Origin: Bubalus kerabau
Taxonomy: Eukaryota; Chordata; Mammalia; Artiodactyla; Bovidae
Reading direction: 5' to 3'
DNA: 64,000 nucleotides
Assembly (NCBI RefSeq): GCF_029407905.1
Contig: NC_073629.1
Coordinates: 52,746,801-52,810,800 of the forward strand
Position numbers and translations under genes: made by a program
Part shown: positions 55,377 through 64,000 of the stretch, one piece after another
How the letters are laid out: the number at the start of each line of letters is the position of its first letter
How positions within the stretch are numbered: position 1 is the stretch's first letter
Notes under the pieces: generated by a model
What the model was told of the DNA's origin: nothing
Database searches by the model: none
Seen by the model: the letters and a program-made list of their open reading frames with translations, nothing else

Positions 55377-56870
55377 TTCATGTGAAAATCAATTTCATAT
55401 AATTGAGTTTCTTTGATCAAACTAAATGTTGGAAAATCCAGGCAGCTGCCTAATGGCTAACATTTAGTCCTTACAGATTTTAATTTGCTTTATGTGCTTA
55501 CATCATCTAAGAATTACAATCCCAAATAATCAGGGGCTATTAATTGATTAATTTAGCAAATAGTTCTTATGCACTGGGGGCTCTGTGTTGAGGGTAGAAA
55601 TGTAACCAATTTATCTAGCAGTTTGAACTTATTGGGGAATAAATGTTAAGTGATTGCTCTCTGAATAGAATCTTAGGCAAATACATAATTTCCAGTCACC
55701 TTCAGTTATTAAACAATCGATCTGGTCAATTTAAAATCCTGTCATCTTCTTTCCTCCCCAGCCCTGACTGGATTGTGGCTCAAGGGACAGGGACAGGGAC
55801 ACAAGAGCTGCTTTTTCATGCCCTCCTCTCCCTCTTCAAGCTCTCTTGGGCTTGAGGGCAGGGGAGAAAGTTGAAAGGAAAAGTGCATGAGTCTTTTAGT
55901 TGAGCCAGTTACTGAAACTGAAGTGCATCACTGCTTCTCTGGCTAATGTTGACCAGACATTTGTACCCTCTGTGACAGATGGTGGGGACATTTGTGGGAT
56001 TCTTCAGAGGACTCACTTCCTTGACACCCTCAAGGATGGTGAACCCCACGGATTGCCTCTTGCTGCTGGAGTTATGTCAACTAGCAGAATTCCCATCTAG
56101 TTGGAGCACCAGCAAGATGACTAAAACACTGCTACTATCCCAATATTTGACCCAGGGGGAATTCATGAATTCTTACTACGCCTGCTCTCTAAAACCTTTT
56201 GTTGTATGCCACTCCAGTTGCTTTTCCCTGCTTCTGTAGATACAGGACAATCAAAAAGAACACTGCCTAGGAATCTGCCCACTTAGAGAATGAGATTCTG
56301 GTATCTCATTCCTTGTATCATGAGCACCCCAGTCTCTATAGGTTTCAGAGCTAGTAAGTTAGTAACTCTATATATGTTTTGTGTTCCAATCATGACTTGA
56401 GGAGTAGGGTATGCTCAGTGGGAGCTTCCAGGTTCCAGCATAGGAAGAGGGAATCCAGATGGAGTCTGAAAGAATCCCTGAGTTAAGGAGATAGGACCGA
56501 AAGTGTAGGGATATCAGTACAGCTAGAGTTTACAGAAAAGAGAATTACAGAGAAGAGAGATATCAGAGAAAGAACTCCAGAGATCGGTAGAGGATCCTCT
56601 TAAGTATTCTACTGATAAGCACAACCATGAAAGGAGAAAATCTTACCTTTGGCCAGGGAACATGTGCCTTTGGCTGGGAAAGAACCACCTAATGGATCAG
56701 AAGTAACTGTGCTAGAAATAATGCTCATTCCATACCAGTCAGAGAGGAAACCCTTGAAGTTTATGGGGCAGTAAGCAGAGAATATAAATGCTACTTGCAT
56801 CAACAGAGGAGAATAATTATCTCTAGGCCAGACACTATTCTGCTTCTAACAAAAAGCAAAACACAAAAGG
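55377..56870. other. Low-repeat stretch, no confirmed gene
   Basis: A short GGGACA triplication sits at about 55786-55800. Frames at 55643-55855, 55900-56100, 55979-56239 and 56609-56803 show no domains. About 1.5 kb without a repeat I can name. Confidence 0.4.
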
Positions 56871-56879
56871 ACCAAGTTG

Positions 56880-57923
56880 TTTCCATGTAATTTAACAAAA
56901 TCCAACAATGTTTATAGACACACAAAAATACGTAGGGTACAACAAGTTAAAATTTACAATGGATCCAATTAAAAATTACCAGATATACAGAAAAATAGGA
57001 AAATATATCCTGTAATGGAAAGAAAATTAATTAATTAAAAATAACACAGAGTTAGAATTAGTAGATAAGGATATTAAAATGACAGGTATAATTGTGTTTC
57101 TATCATCGTAAAGTGAAATAGAGATATTGACAATGTAAAGAGACCTAAATCTAACTTCTAGAGATGAAACAATATATGAGGTAAAGATATACTAGATAGA
57201 ATTAACAACAGATTAGATATGCAGAAGAAAAAATTAGTGACCTCACAGATATTAACAGAAATAATCTAAAACAAAACAAAGATAAAAAAGAATTTTAAAA
57301 TTAAACAGTCAAGCAATTTAATATACCTGTATGGAGTTGCTGAAGGAGAGGAGAGAGGGAGAGGAACAGAAAAAGAAAAACCAAAACCTTGAAGAAATCA
57401 CAGCCAAAACTTTTCCAAATTTGGTAAAAAGCCATCAACCCACAGAGCAAGAAGCTCAGTGAAGCCAAAGGAAAAAAAACAAACAAAAATAAATCACACA
57501 AAAATACAGCATATTCAAACTGCTCAACCATAATGATGAAGAGAAAAATCACAAAAGTAGCCAAAAGGCGGGGGGTTGGGAGTAGAAGGGACATGTTATG
57601 ATGTACAAGAACAAAGAGAAAGATGACAGCAGATTTCTCATTGGGAATCATGCAAGTGAGAAGATGGTGGAGCAACATCGTTAAAGTCTGAAGGGATAAA
57701 ACTGTCAAACAGAATTCTATAAGCAGTGAAAATATCTTTCAAAGGCAAAATAAATACTTTCTCAGACATACAAAAGATGAGAGAATTCATCAGCAGTAGA
57801 TTTTCACTGCAAGAAATGCCAAAGGAAGTCCTTCAGGCAGAATGAAAATGACACCAGATGGGAAATACGGTCTGCACAAAATAATGAAGAGCAGCAGAAA
57901 TGGTATCCACACAGGAAAATACA
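56880..57923 (+). mobile_element. L1/HAL1 ORF1-like relic
   Basis: Sense order: CAATTAAAAATTACCAGATA, ATTAGTAGATAAGGATATTA, CTAACTTCTAGAGATGAAAC, ACTTTTCCAAATTTGGTAAA, TTTCTCAGACATACAAAAGA and GAGAGAATTCATCAGCAGTA. It matches the ORF1 part of an old L1 or HAL1 (half-L1). A long minus frame (57301-57708) is the antisense of this A-rich sequence, not a gene. Confidence 0.75.
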
Positions 57924-58061
57924 GGCATGCCTCACAGATATTGTAGGTTCAGTTCTAGATCATCACAATAAAGCAAAAACATAATAAAGCTAGTCACATG
58001 AATTTTTTTGGTTTCCCAGTAAGTATAAAAGTTATGTTTATACTATATTAGAGCATATTAA

Positions 58062-58193
58062 GGAGAAGGCAATGGCAACCTACTCCAGTACTCTTGCCTG
58101 GAAAATGCCATGGACAGAAGAGCCTGGTAGGCTACAGTCCATGGGGTTGCACAGAATCAGACACAACAGAAGCGACTTTGCAGCAGCAGCAGC
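58062..58193 (+). mobile_element. Bov-A monomer in Tigger1
   Basis: GGAGAAGGCAATGGCAACCT to a (CAG)n end. AGAGCATATTAA is duplicated at 58050-58061 and 58194-58205. Confidence 0.94.
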
Positions 58194-58361
58194 AGAGCAT
58201 ATTAAATGTGCAATAACATTGTGTCTAAAATAACAGTATACATATTTAAATTTAAAACATTTCACTGCTAAAAATGCTAACCATCATCTGAGCCTTCAGT
58301 GGCTCATAATATTTTTGCTCGTGAAGAGTCTTGCCTCGATGTTGATGGCTGCTGACTGATC

Positions 58362-58585
58362 GGGGTTTGTGTGTTAGTCACTCAGTCATGTTTGACTCTT
58401 TGTGACTTCATGGACTGTAGCTCGCCAGGCTCTTCTGTCCATGAAATTCTCTAGGCAAGAATACTGGAGTAGGTTGCCATTTCCTTCTTCAGGGGATCTT
58501 ACCAAACCAGAGATTGAACCCTGGTCTCCTGCACTGCAGGTGGATTCTTTACCATCTCAGCCACCAGGGTGGCTTTACCATCTGA
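58362..58585 (-). mobile_element. Bov-tA SINE in Tigger1
   Basis: Antisense copy. GACTGATC is duplicated at 58354-58361 and 58586-58593. The Tigger1 sequence is continuous across the site. Confidence 0.92.
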
Positions 58586-58769
58586 GACTGATCAGGATGG
58601 TGGTTGCTACAGGTTAAAGTGGTTGTGGCAATCCCTTAAAATAAGACAACCATGAAGTTTGCATGTCAATAGATCCTCCCTTTCATGAATGATTTCTCTG
58701 TAGTGTGTGATACTGTTTGGTAGCATTTTACCTACAGTAGAACTTCTTTCAAAATTGGAGTCAGTCCTC

Positions 58770-59051
58770 TCAAACCCCACTGCTGTAATGTTCTAAATCT
58801 TTTATTGTCATTTCAAAAATCTTCACAGTATCTTTACCAGGAGTAGTTTCTATGTCAAGAAATTGCTTTCTTTTCTCCTCCATACAAAACAAGTCTTTAT
58901 TCATTCTAATTTTATTAAGAGATTGCAGCAATTCAGTGACCTCTTTAGGCTCCAATTCTAATTCTTTTGCTATTTCTGCCACATCTGCAATTACTTCCTT
59001 CACTGAAGTGTTGAAGTCACTCTTGAAGTCACTCATGAAGGCTGGAATCAA
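58770..59051 (-). pseudogene. Tigger1 transposase C-terminal fragment
   Basis: A 93-codon minus frame contains VKEVIADVAEIAKELELEPK, EVTELLQSLNK and TTPGKDTVKIFEMTIKDLEH. These match the C-terminal part of Tigger1-type (pogo/TcMar) transposases, relatives of the domesticated TIGD proteins. It is the best kept coding piece of the element. Upstream catalytic (DDE) parts near 59850-60010 are broken by indels. It is a relic with no start of its own, not a host gene. Confidence 0.88.
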
Positions 59052-59335
59052 GCTCTTTTAAACTCCTGTTAATGTTGATATTTTTACCTTTTTCCATGAA
59101 TCATGAGTGTTCTTAATGGCATCTGAAATGAGAAATCTTTTCCAGAAGGATTTAAATTTCTTTTGCCTAGATCTATCATAGGAATCACTCTCTGTTGCAG
59201 CTATAGCATTATTAAATGTATTTCTTCAATAATAAGACTTGAGAGTCAAAATTACTCTTTGATTCATGGGCTACAGAAAGGATGTTGTGTGAGCAGACAT
59301 GAAAAAATATTAATCTCATTATGCATCTCCTTATG

Positions 59336-59560
59336 GGGCTTCCCAGGTGGCACTAGTGGTAAAGAACCCGCCTGCCAATGCAGCAAAATGTGAGAACCAC
59401 GGGTTCGATCCCTGGGATGGAAACATCTCTGGGAGTAGAAAATGGCAACCCATTCTAGTATTCTTGCCTGAAGAATTCTAGGAACAGAGGAGCCCAAAGG
59501 GCTATAGTCCATAGGGTCACAAAGAGTCAGACACGACTGAAGCAACTCAGCATGCATATA
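59336..59560 (+). mobile_element. Bov-tA SINE in Tigger1
   Basis: GGGGCTTCCCAGGTGGCACT head, GGGTTCGATCCCTGGGATGG, tail to ACTGAAGCAACTCAGCATGC. It splits a Tigger1 segment (ATGCATCTCC / AGACCTCTTGGGTGACCATG). Confidence 0.92.
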
Positions 59561-59619
59561 CATTTCCTTTAGACCTCTTGGGTGACCATGTGCACTGTTA
59601 GTGAGCAGTCATATTTTCA

Positions 59620-59834
59620 CTTATTTATTTGGCTGTGTCAGGTCTTAGTCGTGGCATGCAAGATCTTCCTTACCTCACACAAGGTCTTTCGCTGCCGCGA
59701 ATGCGCTCTCTAGTTGTGGTGTGGGCTTAGTTGCTCTGCGGTATGTGGGGTTTTAGTTTCCCCACCAGGCATCTAACCTGCACCCCCTGCATTGCAAGTC
59801 AGATTCTCTACTACTGAACCACCAGGGAAGTCCT
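59620..59834 (-). mobile_element. CHR-type SINE in Tigger1
   Basis: TTTATTTGGCTGTGTCAGGT, TTAGTCGTGGCATGCAAGAT, ACCTGCACCCCCTGCATTGC, then ACTGAACCACCAGGGAAGTC. GAGCAGTCATATTTT (from 59603) and GAGCAGTAATATTTT (from 59835) are the target duplicates, one mismatch. Confidence 0.92.
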
Positions 59835-60620
59835 GAGCAGTAATATTTTGAGAGGAATTTTTTTTCTGAATAATAGATCTCAACAGTGGGCTAAAATATT
59901 CAGTAAACCATGTTATAAATAGATGTGCTTTCATTCAGGCTTTATTTTTATAGAGTACAGGCAGAATAGATTTAGCCTGATTTTTAGGGCCCTAGAATTT
60001 TCAGAATGGAAAATGAGCATCATGTGTTCACTGGAGTAGCACTTATAATTTTCTTCTTTTCCTTTGCATTCACAACTTGGCCAAGTGTTTGGCACAAGAG
60101 GTCCAGCTTTTCAACATGCCTTCCTCACTAAGCGTAATCATTTCTAGCCTTTGCTTTAAAGAGAGAGAGATGCAACACTTCCTTTCACTTGAATACTTAG
60201 AGGTCACTGTAGGTTATCAACTGACCTAATTTCAATACTGTTGTACCTTGGGAAATAGTGAGGCCTGAGGAGAAGGAAGGAGATGGGAGAACAGCAGATT
60301 GGTGGAGCAGTCAGAACACATACAACATTTATCAATTAAGTTCACTGTCTTATATGGGCATGGTTTGTGATGTCCCAAGACAATTACAATAGTAATACAA
60401 AGATCACTGATTACAGACCACCATAACAAATATAATAATGAAAACTTTGAAACATTGTGAGAATTACTAGAATGTGACACAGAGACATGAAGTGAGCAAA
60501 AGCTGCTAGAGAGATAGACTTGCTTAATGCAGGATTGCCACAAACCTACAACTTGTTTTTAAAAATGCAGTATCTGAAGAACAATAAAGGGAAGTGCAAT
60601 AGAATGAAGTGTGCTTGTAT

Positions 60621-61500
60621 ATGCTATGTATTTTGTGAGGAAAGAAGAAGGAAGGATTGAATTAAGTCAGCCTATCTAGGTGAGGAAAAAACGAGAGGAG
60701 ATTTTAGGGCGATGATATGCTGGGTTGATGTTAAACAAGATGCTCCAGAGATAACATGGCAAAAGTTAACAGTAAGGCAGCAGCAAAAGGTACCAGAAGA
60801 AAGGGAAGAAGTAAGGGTTAAGTTCTGCCTAAAAAAGATTTTTTGGGATGGATAAGTTTAACTACAAGGAATAAAGACAGAGTCAAGAGCCAGTATATTA
60901 AAATCTCTAGATGATATTATAAGATTAAATGGGGATAATGTTTATCATTGATATCCATGTCTTAGGAAGACTTTTATTTTTTTACTTGTTTTTTGCTTTA
61001 CTCTGGTTTTTATAATCTTGTAGGCTAATTAATTTCATTTAATTATTAAGTTTATAGAATATCATTAAAACAAAGAGTAATAGGAAGTGTAACATGGCCT
61101 TCAATTAGCTCTTTCCAAGAGATAACATATAATTTCTGGTAAACAGTAAAAATGTATTACAGCATAAATTTAAAAGCCAGATGAAAAATTAAACTATTGT
61201 TATTCAACTCAGAACCTTAGAAGGATTGAGTGGATATTACATGAAGACTTAGGATTTTTTGTTTTTGCATTTTCCCCTCAGTTTATCCTGGTTCCATATA
61301 CATGTAAATATATAAAAAATAATTTTTGATAATTTAGTTGGTAGGATCTAATGCATCAGTATATTCTCCAGAAGATAAGTTTCCTCATGTTCTTCATAGC
61401 ACATGTAGAAAGTGCTAATTTAGTATAAATATATATATAGGAGACATACCTTTATAAATATTAAAATGGGCTATTTTTATTCTCTGATACTTCAGGTTTT
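60621..61500. other. AT-rich DNA, no confirmed feature
   Basis: No gene. Possible continuation of the old L1 into which Tigger1 inserted, but too worn to claim. Confidence 0.35.
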
Positions 61501-61504
61501 GATA

Positions 61505-61925
61505 ATAATGACAATAATAATAACAATGCTCGCAATGTAAATTACTTGGCTAGGCTCTATATGCATAATCTTATGTCTTTACCAACACCTCTTTTTTGGG
61601 GAGGCTTTTGTTTTTTAATTTTTATTGAAATTTAGTTGATTTATAATATTGTTAGTTTCCAGTATAAAGTTATTCATATATATATTTATTTATTTATTTA
61701 TTCTTTTTGCTTTCTCTACCATTATAGTTCATTGGAAAATATTGAGTATACTTCTCTGTGCTATACAGGAAATCCTTGTACCATCACCTTTTGAGGTGGG
61801 TGTTTTTTCTTCCATTGTATAGGTGAGGAAACGGATGTACAGAGAAGTTCAGTGACTTATTTAGGAGCATTAACCTCCAAAACAGGTCTCAGCAATGCCA
61901 AAGCCCACGCTACCAGCCACACCCT
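61505..61925 (-). mobile_element. MIR SINE split by L1 piece
   Basis: The left half (CTCTATATGCATAATCTTAT) and the right half (CATTGTATAGGTGAGGAAAC, GAGAAGTTCAGTGACTTATT) are one antisense MIR. An L1 3' piece lies at about 61595-61785. Confidence 0.7.
61595..61785 (-). mobile_element. L1 3' end fragment, antisense
   Basis: TTTTTATTGAAATTTAGTTG, TATAATATTGTTAGTTTCCA, a TTTA/TATA repeat, then CTGTGCTATACAGGAAATCC is the antisense artiodactyl-type L1 3' UTR. Confidence 0.75.
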
Positions 61926-62015
61926 GTGCTGCTCCCCTCTACCTCTTTCCAATAATAAACACCATGATGGCTTTGAAATTTCAATTTCAGAATATAGTAA
62001 GTAGTCAGATGCTTA

Positions 62016-62226
62016 CTGGGGCTTCCCAGGTGGTGCAGTGGTAAAGAATATGCCTGCCAAGACAAGAGACAGAGGTTCAATCCCTGGGTCAGGAGGATCC
62101 CCTGGAGGAGGAAATGGCAACCCATTCCAGTATTTTTGCCTGGAAAATCCCATGGGCAGAGGAATCTGGCAGGCTGTAGTCCGTGGGATCACAAAGAATC
62201 GAATGTGACTGGAGCATCCACACATG
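62016..62226 (+). mobile_element. Bov-tA SINE with target duplication
   Basis: GGGGCTTCCCAGGTGGTGCA head, GAGGTTCAATCCCTGGGTCA, then the tail. CAGATGCTTA is at 62006-62015 and 62227-62236. Confidence 0.93.
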
Positions 62227-62354
62227 CAGATGCTTATTAAGTATAATTATTCCAAGTCTGTGAGACTGTTAAGGATAACTTTAGCATAATAATAATTCTG
62301 TGGATAGAAGAAGGAAGAACCTCCTGATGGTCTCAAAAGAAAGTAATTAACGTG

Positions 62355-62490
62355 AATTTGTTAAGCACCTACTACGTGCCAACCTTGGAAAACACTCTCT
62401 CAAGTTAGTTTTTCTATAATACAAACTTTCATTTGTAAGAAACTGAAAGCCATAAACTTTCAGTCACAAAGATTATAGATTTTTAAAGAT
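62355..62490 (-). mobile_element. MIR SINE part
   Basis: GTTAAGCACCTACTACGTGC, CAACCTTGGAAAACACTCTC, TTTGTAAGAAACTGAAAGCC: antisense MIR, worn. Confidence 0.6.
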
Positions 62491-62939
62491 CTTCTTTTGT
62501 ACTGCTTAGGTGAAAAGTAAGCTATAATAAGGATTCTGTTTGCTTTTTATTCACTTCCAATAAGAAAAAAAAAAAAAAGGTTGAGGATTTATAGGAAAAT
62601 TATTTTAAACCCCAAGGTAGAACAAAGACGCACATTCAGAGAAAATCTTGCTTGGCCCATAAATCCAACAGCTTGTCAGAAGTGTATAGAAGTCTGAGCA
62701 ACCAAACGTGAAATGTTTTGCCATACCCTGCAGACCATCTACTGAAACTCAGAGACATAAAGCAACTCATCAAAGTAGGAATCATCCAGAGAGAGGAAAA
62801 TAACCAGTATATCTATCACTTAAGGCATTGGGTTTAAAATATTAAAGATGAGGCAATTCTTTAGAAAGGGCTCTGTGGCTATTGTTAAAATAGAATGTGC
62901 TCAGGGACTGTGGTTTAGTGTTCCAAAGTAGCTAGTTCC
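62491..62939. other. No recognised feature
   Basis: An A-run near 62564-62578. No gene. Confidence 0.35.
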
Positions 62940-63323
62940 TTGAAGCTGTTTTTGTCTATCCCCACTCTCCTCCTGTTCCAGGAACACTATGATAAAAATG
63001 CCTCAGACTCAGAAAAATTTGGACCCCGTTTATTTCTCCTCACTCTTGAAGTTGTATTTCCAGGGAGCATTATAGTGTACCAAGGCCAGACAAATTTGAA
63101 AAAAAAAGGAACTTTTGCAGCATTAGCGATGCCAATTTTGGTGGTTTCAAATTTTGCACTGAATAAACTGGAAAGTGGTATCATAAAATTCTTAATTTTA
63201 CCAAATGATGATAATAATTTATCAACACAAATTGTTGTGAAACATTTAGCTGAGTCATATGATCTAGCATGTTTTTCTTTTCTATTTTTTGGCATGAAAA
63301 TTATGTTTACACTTTCTTCCTAA
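62940..63323 (+). other. Unexplained open segment (127 codons)
   Basis: A 127-codon plus frame (MKLFLSIPTLLLFQEHYDKN...GMKIMFTLSS) overlaps a 102-codon minus frame (62987-63295). I recognise neither protein nor repeat family. The plus frame has a hydrophobic start and middle (GTFAALAMPILVVSNFALNK), but AT-rich codons alone can produce that. It might be an old coding relic of a mobile element or chance. No promoter, splice site or poly-A signal supports a gene. Confidence 0.2.
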
Positions 63324-63343
63324 CGATGGTAAGTGTCTGCTTG

Positions 63344-63556
63344 TTTGCTAAGTTCCTATAGTTGTGTCTGACTCTTGGCAACCCTATGGACTGCAGCCTG
63401 CCAGGCTCCTCTGTCCATCAGATTCTCCAGACAAAAATGACTGGAGTGGGTTGTCATGTCCTCCTCCAGGGGGTCTTCCCGAACCAGGGATCAAACCCCC
63501 TTCTCTTATGTCTCCTGCTTTCGCAGGAGGGGTCTTTACCACTAGCACCACCTGGG
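63344..63556 (-). mobile_element. Bov-tA SINE
   Basis: GTTGTGTCTGACTCTTGGCA to CTTTACCACTAGCACCACCT, with a worn head GGGATCAAACCCCCTTCTCT. Two small frames over it are accidental. Confidence 0.9.
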
Positions 63557-64000
63557 TAAGATTTCATATTAATTGTGAGTTATAAAAATTATAAAGAAGG
63601 TGTACATACTTTTCATATTAAAGAAGTTATTGTCTTCTACCAGGAAATATAAACACATTTATGTAGAAAGATATTCTATTTTTTTTTCCATTACTATCAA
63701 GTCTTACATTATAACATACACTGTGGCTCTGGGTCTGGCCAGAAGATTGTTCAGAACTCAGTGTTCAGATTCATCTTCAAAATGGCCCGCAGACAACAAA
63801 ACCCAAGGGAACAGTAATACTCTGAATAAATGATTGAATATAGAGAATGACTCAGAACTTAGCGTCCTGTAGATAGCCAATCATGTTTTAAAAGTGGATG
63901 AGAAAGAGAGAGACATCTTTGGAAAAAATGCTAAAAGTTAGGAAGATGTAAAGCATTTTTTTTGTCCTCTTTTTATAACCAAAAATAAAAGGTTTAAACA
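63557..64000. other. AT-rich, no recognised feature
   Basis: The frame at 63600-63833 has no domain. Nothing else is recognisable up to the window end. Confidence 0.35.

Larger units (their letters stand above)
57924..60620 (-). mobile_element. Tigger1 DNA transposon with four SINE insertions
   Basis: The left end CAGGCATGCCTCACAGATAT and the degraded right end (GTGCAATAGAATGAAGTGTG, CTTGTA) are Tigger1 inverted ends flanked by TA. In between lie transposase remnants on the minus strand. Without its four insertions it is about 1.9 kb, shorter than the usual 2.4 kb. One visible deletion is near 60022, where AAATGAGCAT joins CATGTGTTCACTGG. It sits in the L1/HAL1 relic. Confidence 0.9.

Noticed and set aside
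57301..57708. A 135-codon minus frame with hydrophobic runs as a membrane protein
   Set aside because: It is the antisense of an A-rich L1/HAL1 ORF1 relic. T-rich codons give Leu and Phe runs.
62940..63323. A ribosomal protein L27-like relic (FPGSIIVYQGQ resembles a short motif)
   Set aside because: The likeness covers only a few residues and the rest does not align.
5345..63556. tRNA genes at the Bov-tA heads
   Set aside because: The heads resemble tRNA-Glu but lack a full cloverleaf and always continue into a Bov tail, so they are SINEs.

Overview
This window reads as nuclear DNA of a ruminant, most likely a bovid. It is dense in repeats that occur together only in that group: BovB (RTE-clade) LINEs, Bov-tA and BOV-A2 SINEs whose heads resemble tRNA-Glu, cetartiodactyl CHR-type SINEs and artiodactyl L1 3' ends. 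I found no intact host protein-coding gene, no functional tRNA or rRNA gene and no CRISPR array. Almost every longer open frame is a piece of BovB, L1, L2 or Tigger1, or a frame through a SINE. The DNA looks intergenic or deeply intronic. The sequence alone cannot choose between cattle, bison, yak, sheep or goat.

Layout. 1-5 kb: three BovB copies, one internally rearranged and one an isolated endonuclease fragment on the other strand, plus a long L2 relic. 5-9 kb: MER8 and MLT1-like relics, a fresh 72-bp tandem duplication ending in a CHR SINE, and MIR/L2. 9-15 kb: an old L1 carrying Bov insertions, BovB, and a low-repeat stretch at 12.5-14 kb. 15-19 kb: MIRs split by younger insertions, two LTRs, and an artiodactyl L1 3' end carrying BOV-A2. 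20-30 kb: a hAT-like MITE split by Bov-tA, a 1.7-kb BovB, CHR SINEs, old L1, and a nearly full-length BovB (27516-30324). 30-36 kb: low-repeat DNA, a truncated L1 with an apparent 3' transduction, and an unidentified possible gene relic near 34.0-34.7 kb. 37-44 kb: BOV-A2, an L1 with a 5' inversion that hosts an internally deleted BovB, and L2. 45-55 kb: split MIR, BovB, L1, an LTR, clustered Bov-tA and a 1.5-kb BovB. 56-64 kb: an L1/HAL1 ORF1-like stretch, a Tigger1 DNA transposon with four SINE insertions, MIR/L1, and an unexplained open segment at 62.9-63.3 kb.

What acts together here is transposition machinery. BovB supplied the endonuclease and reverse transcriptase that made these copies, and its 3' end closely resembles the tails of Bov-tA and Bov-A, which are generally taken to use it. 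Eleven BovB segments cover about 11.1 kb, roughly 17% of the window by summing my coordinates. All are truncated, frameshifted or rearranged, so none looks able to move by itself. I see no convincing undescribed system. The most informative signals are the mechanistic scars: template-switched BovB, deleted BovB inside an intact target-site duplication, L1 3' transduction and L1 inversion. Repeat family names come from recognising sequence, not from a database search.
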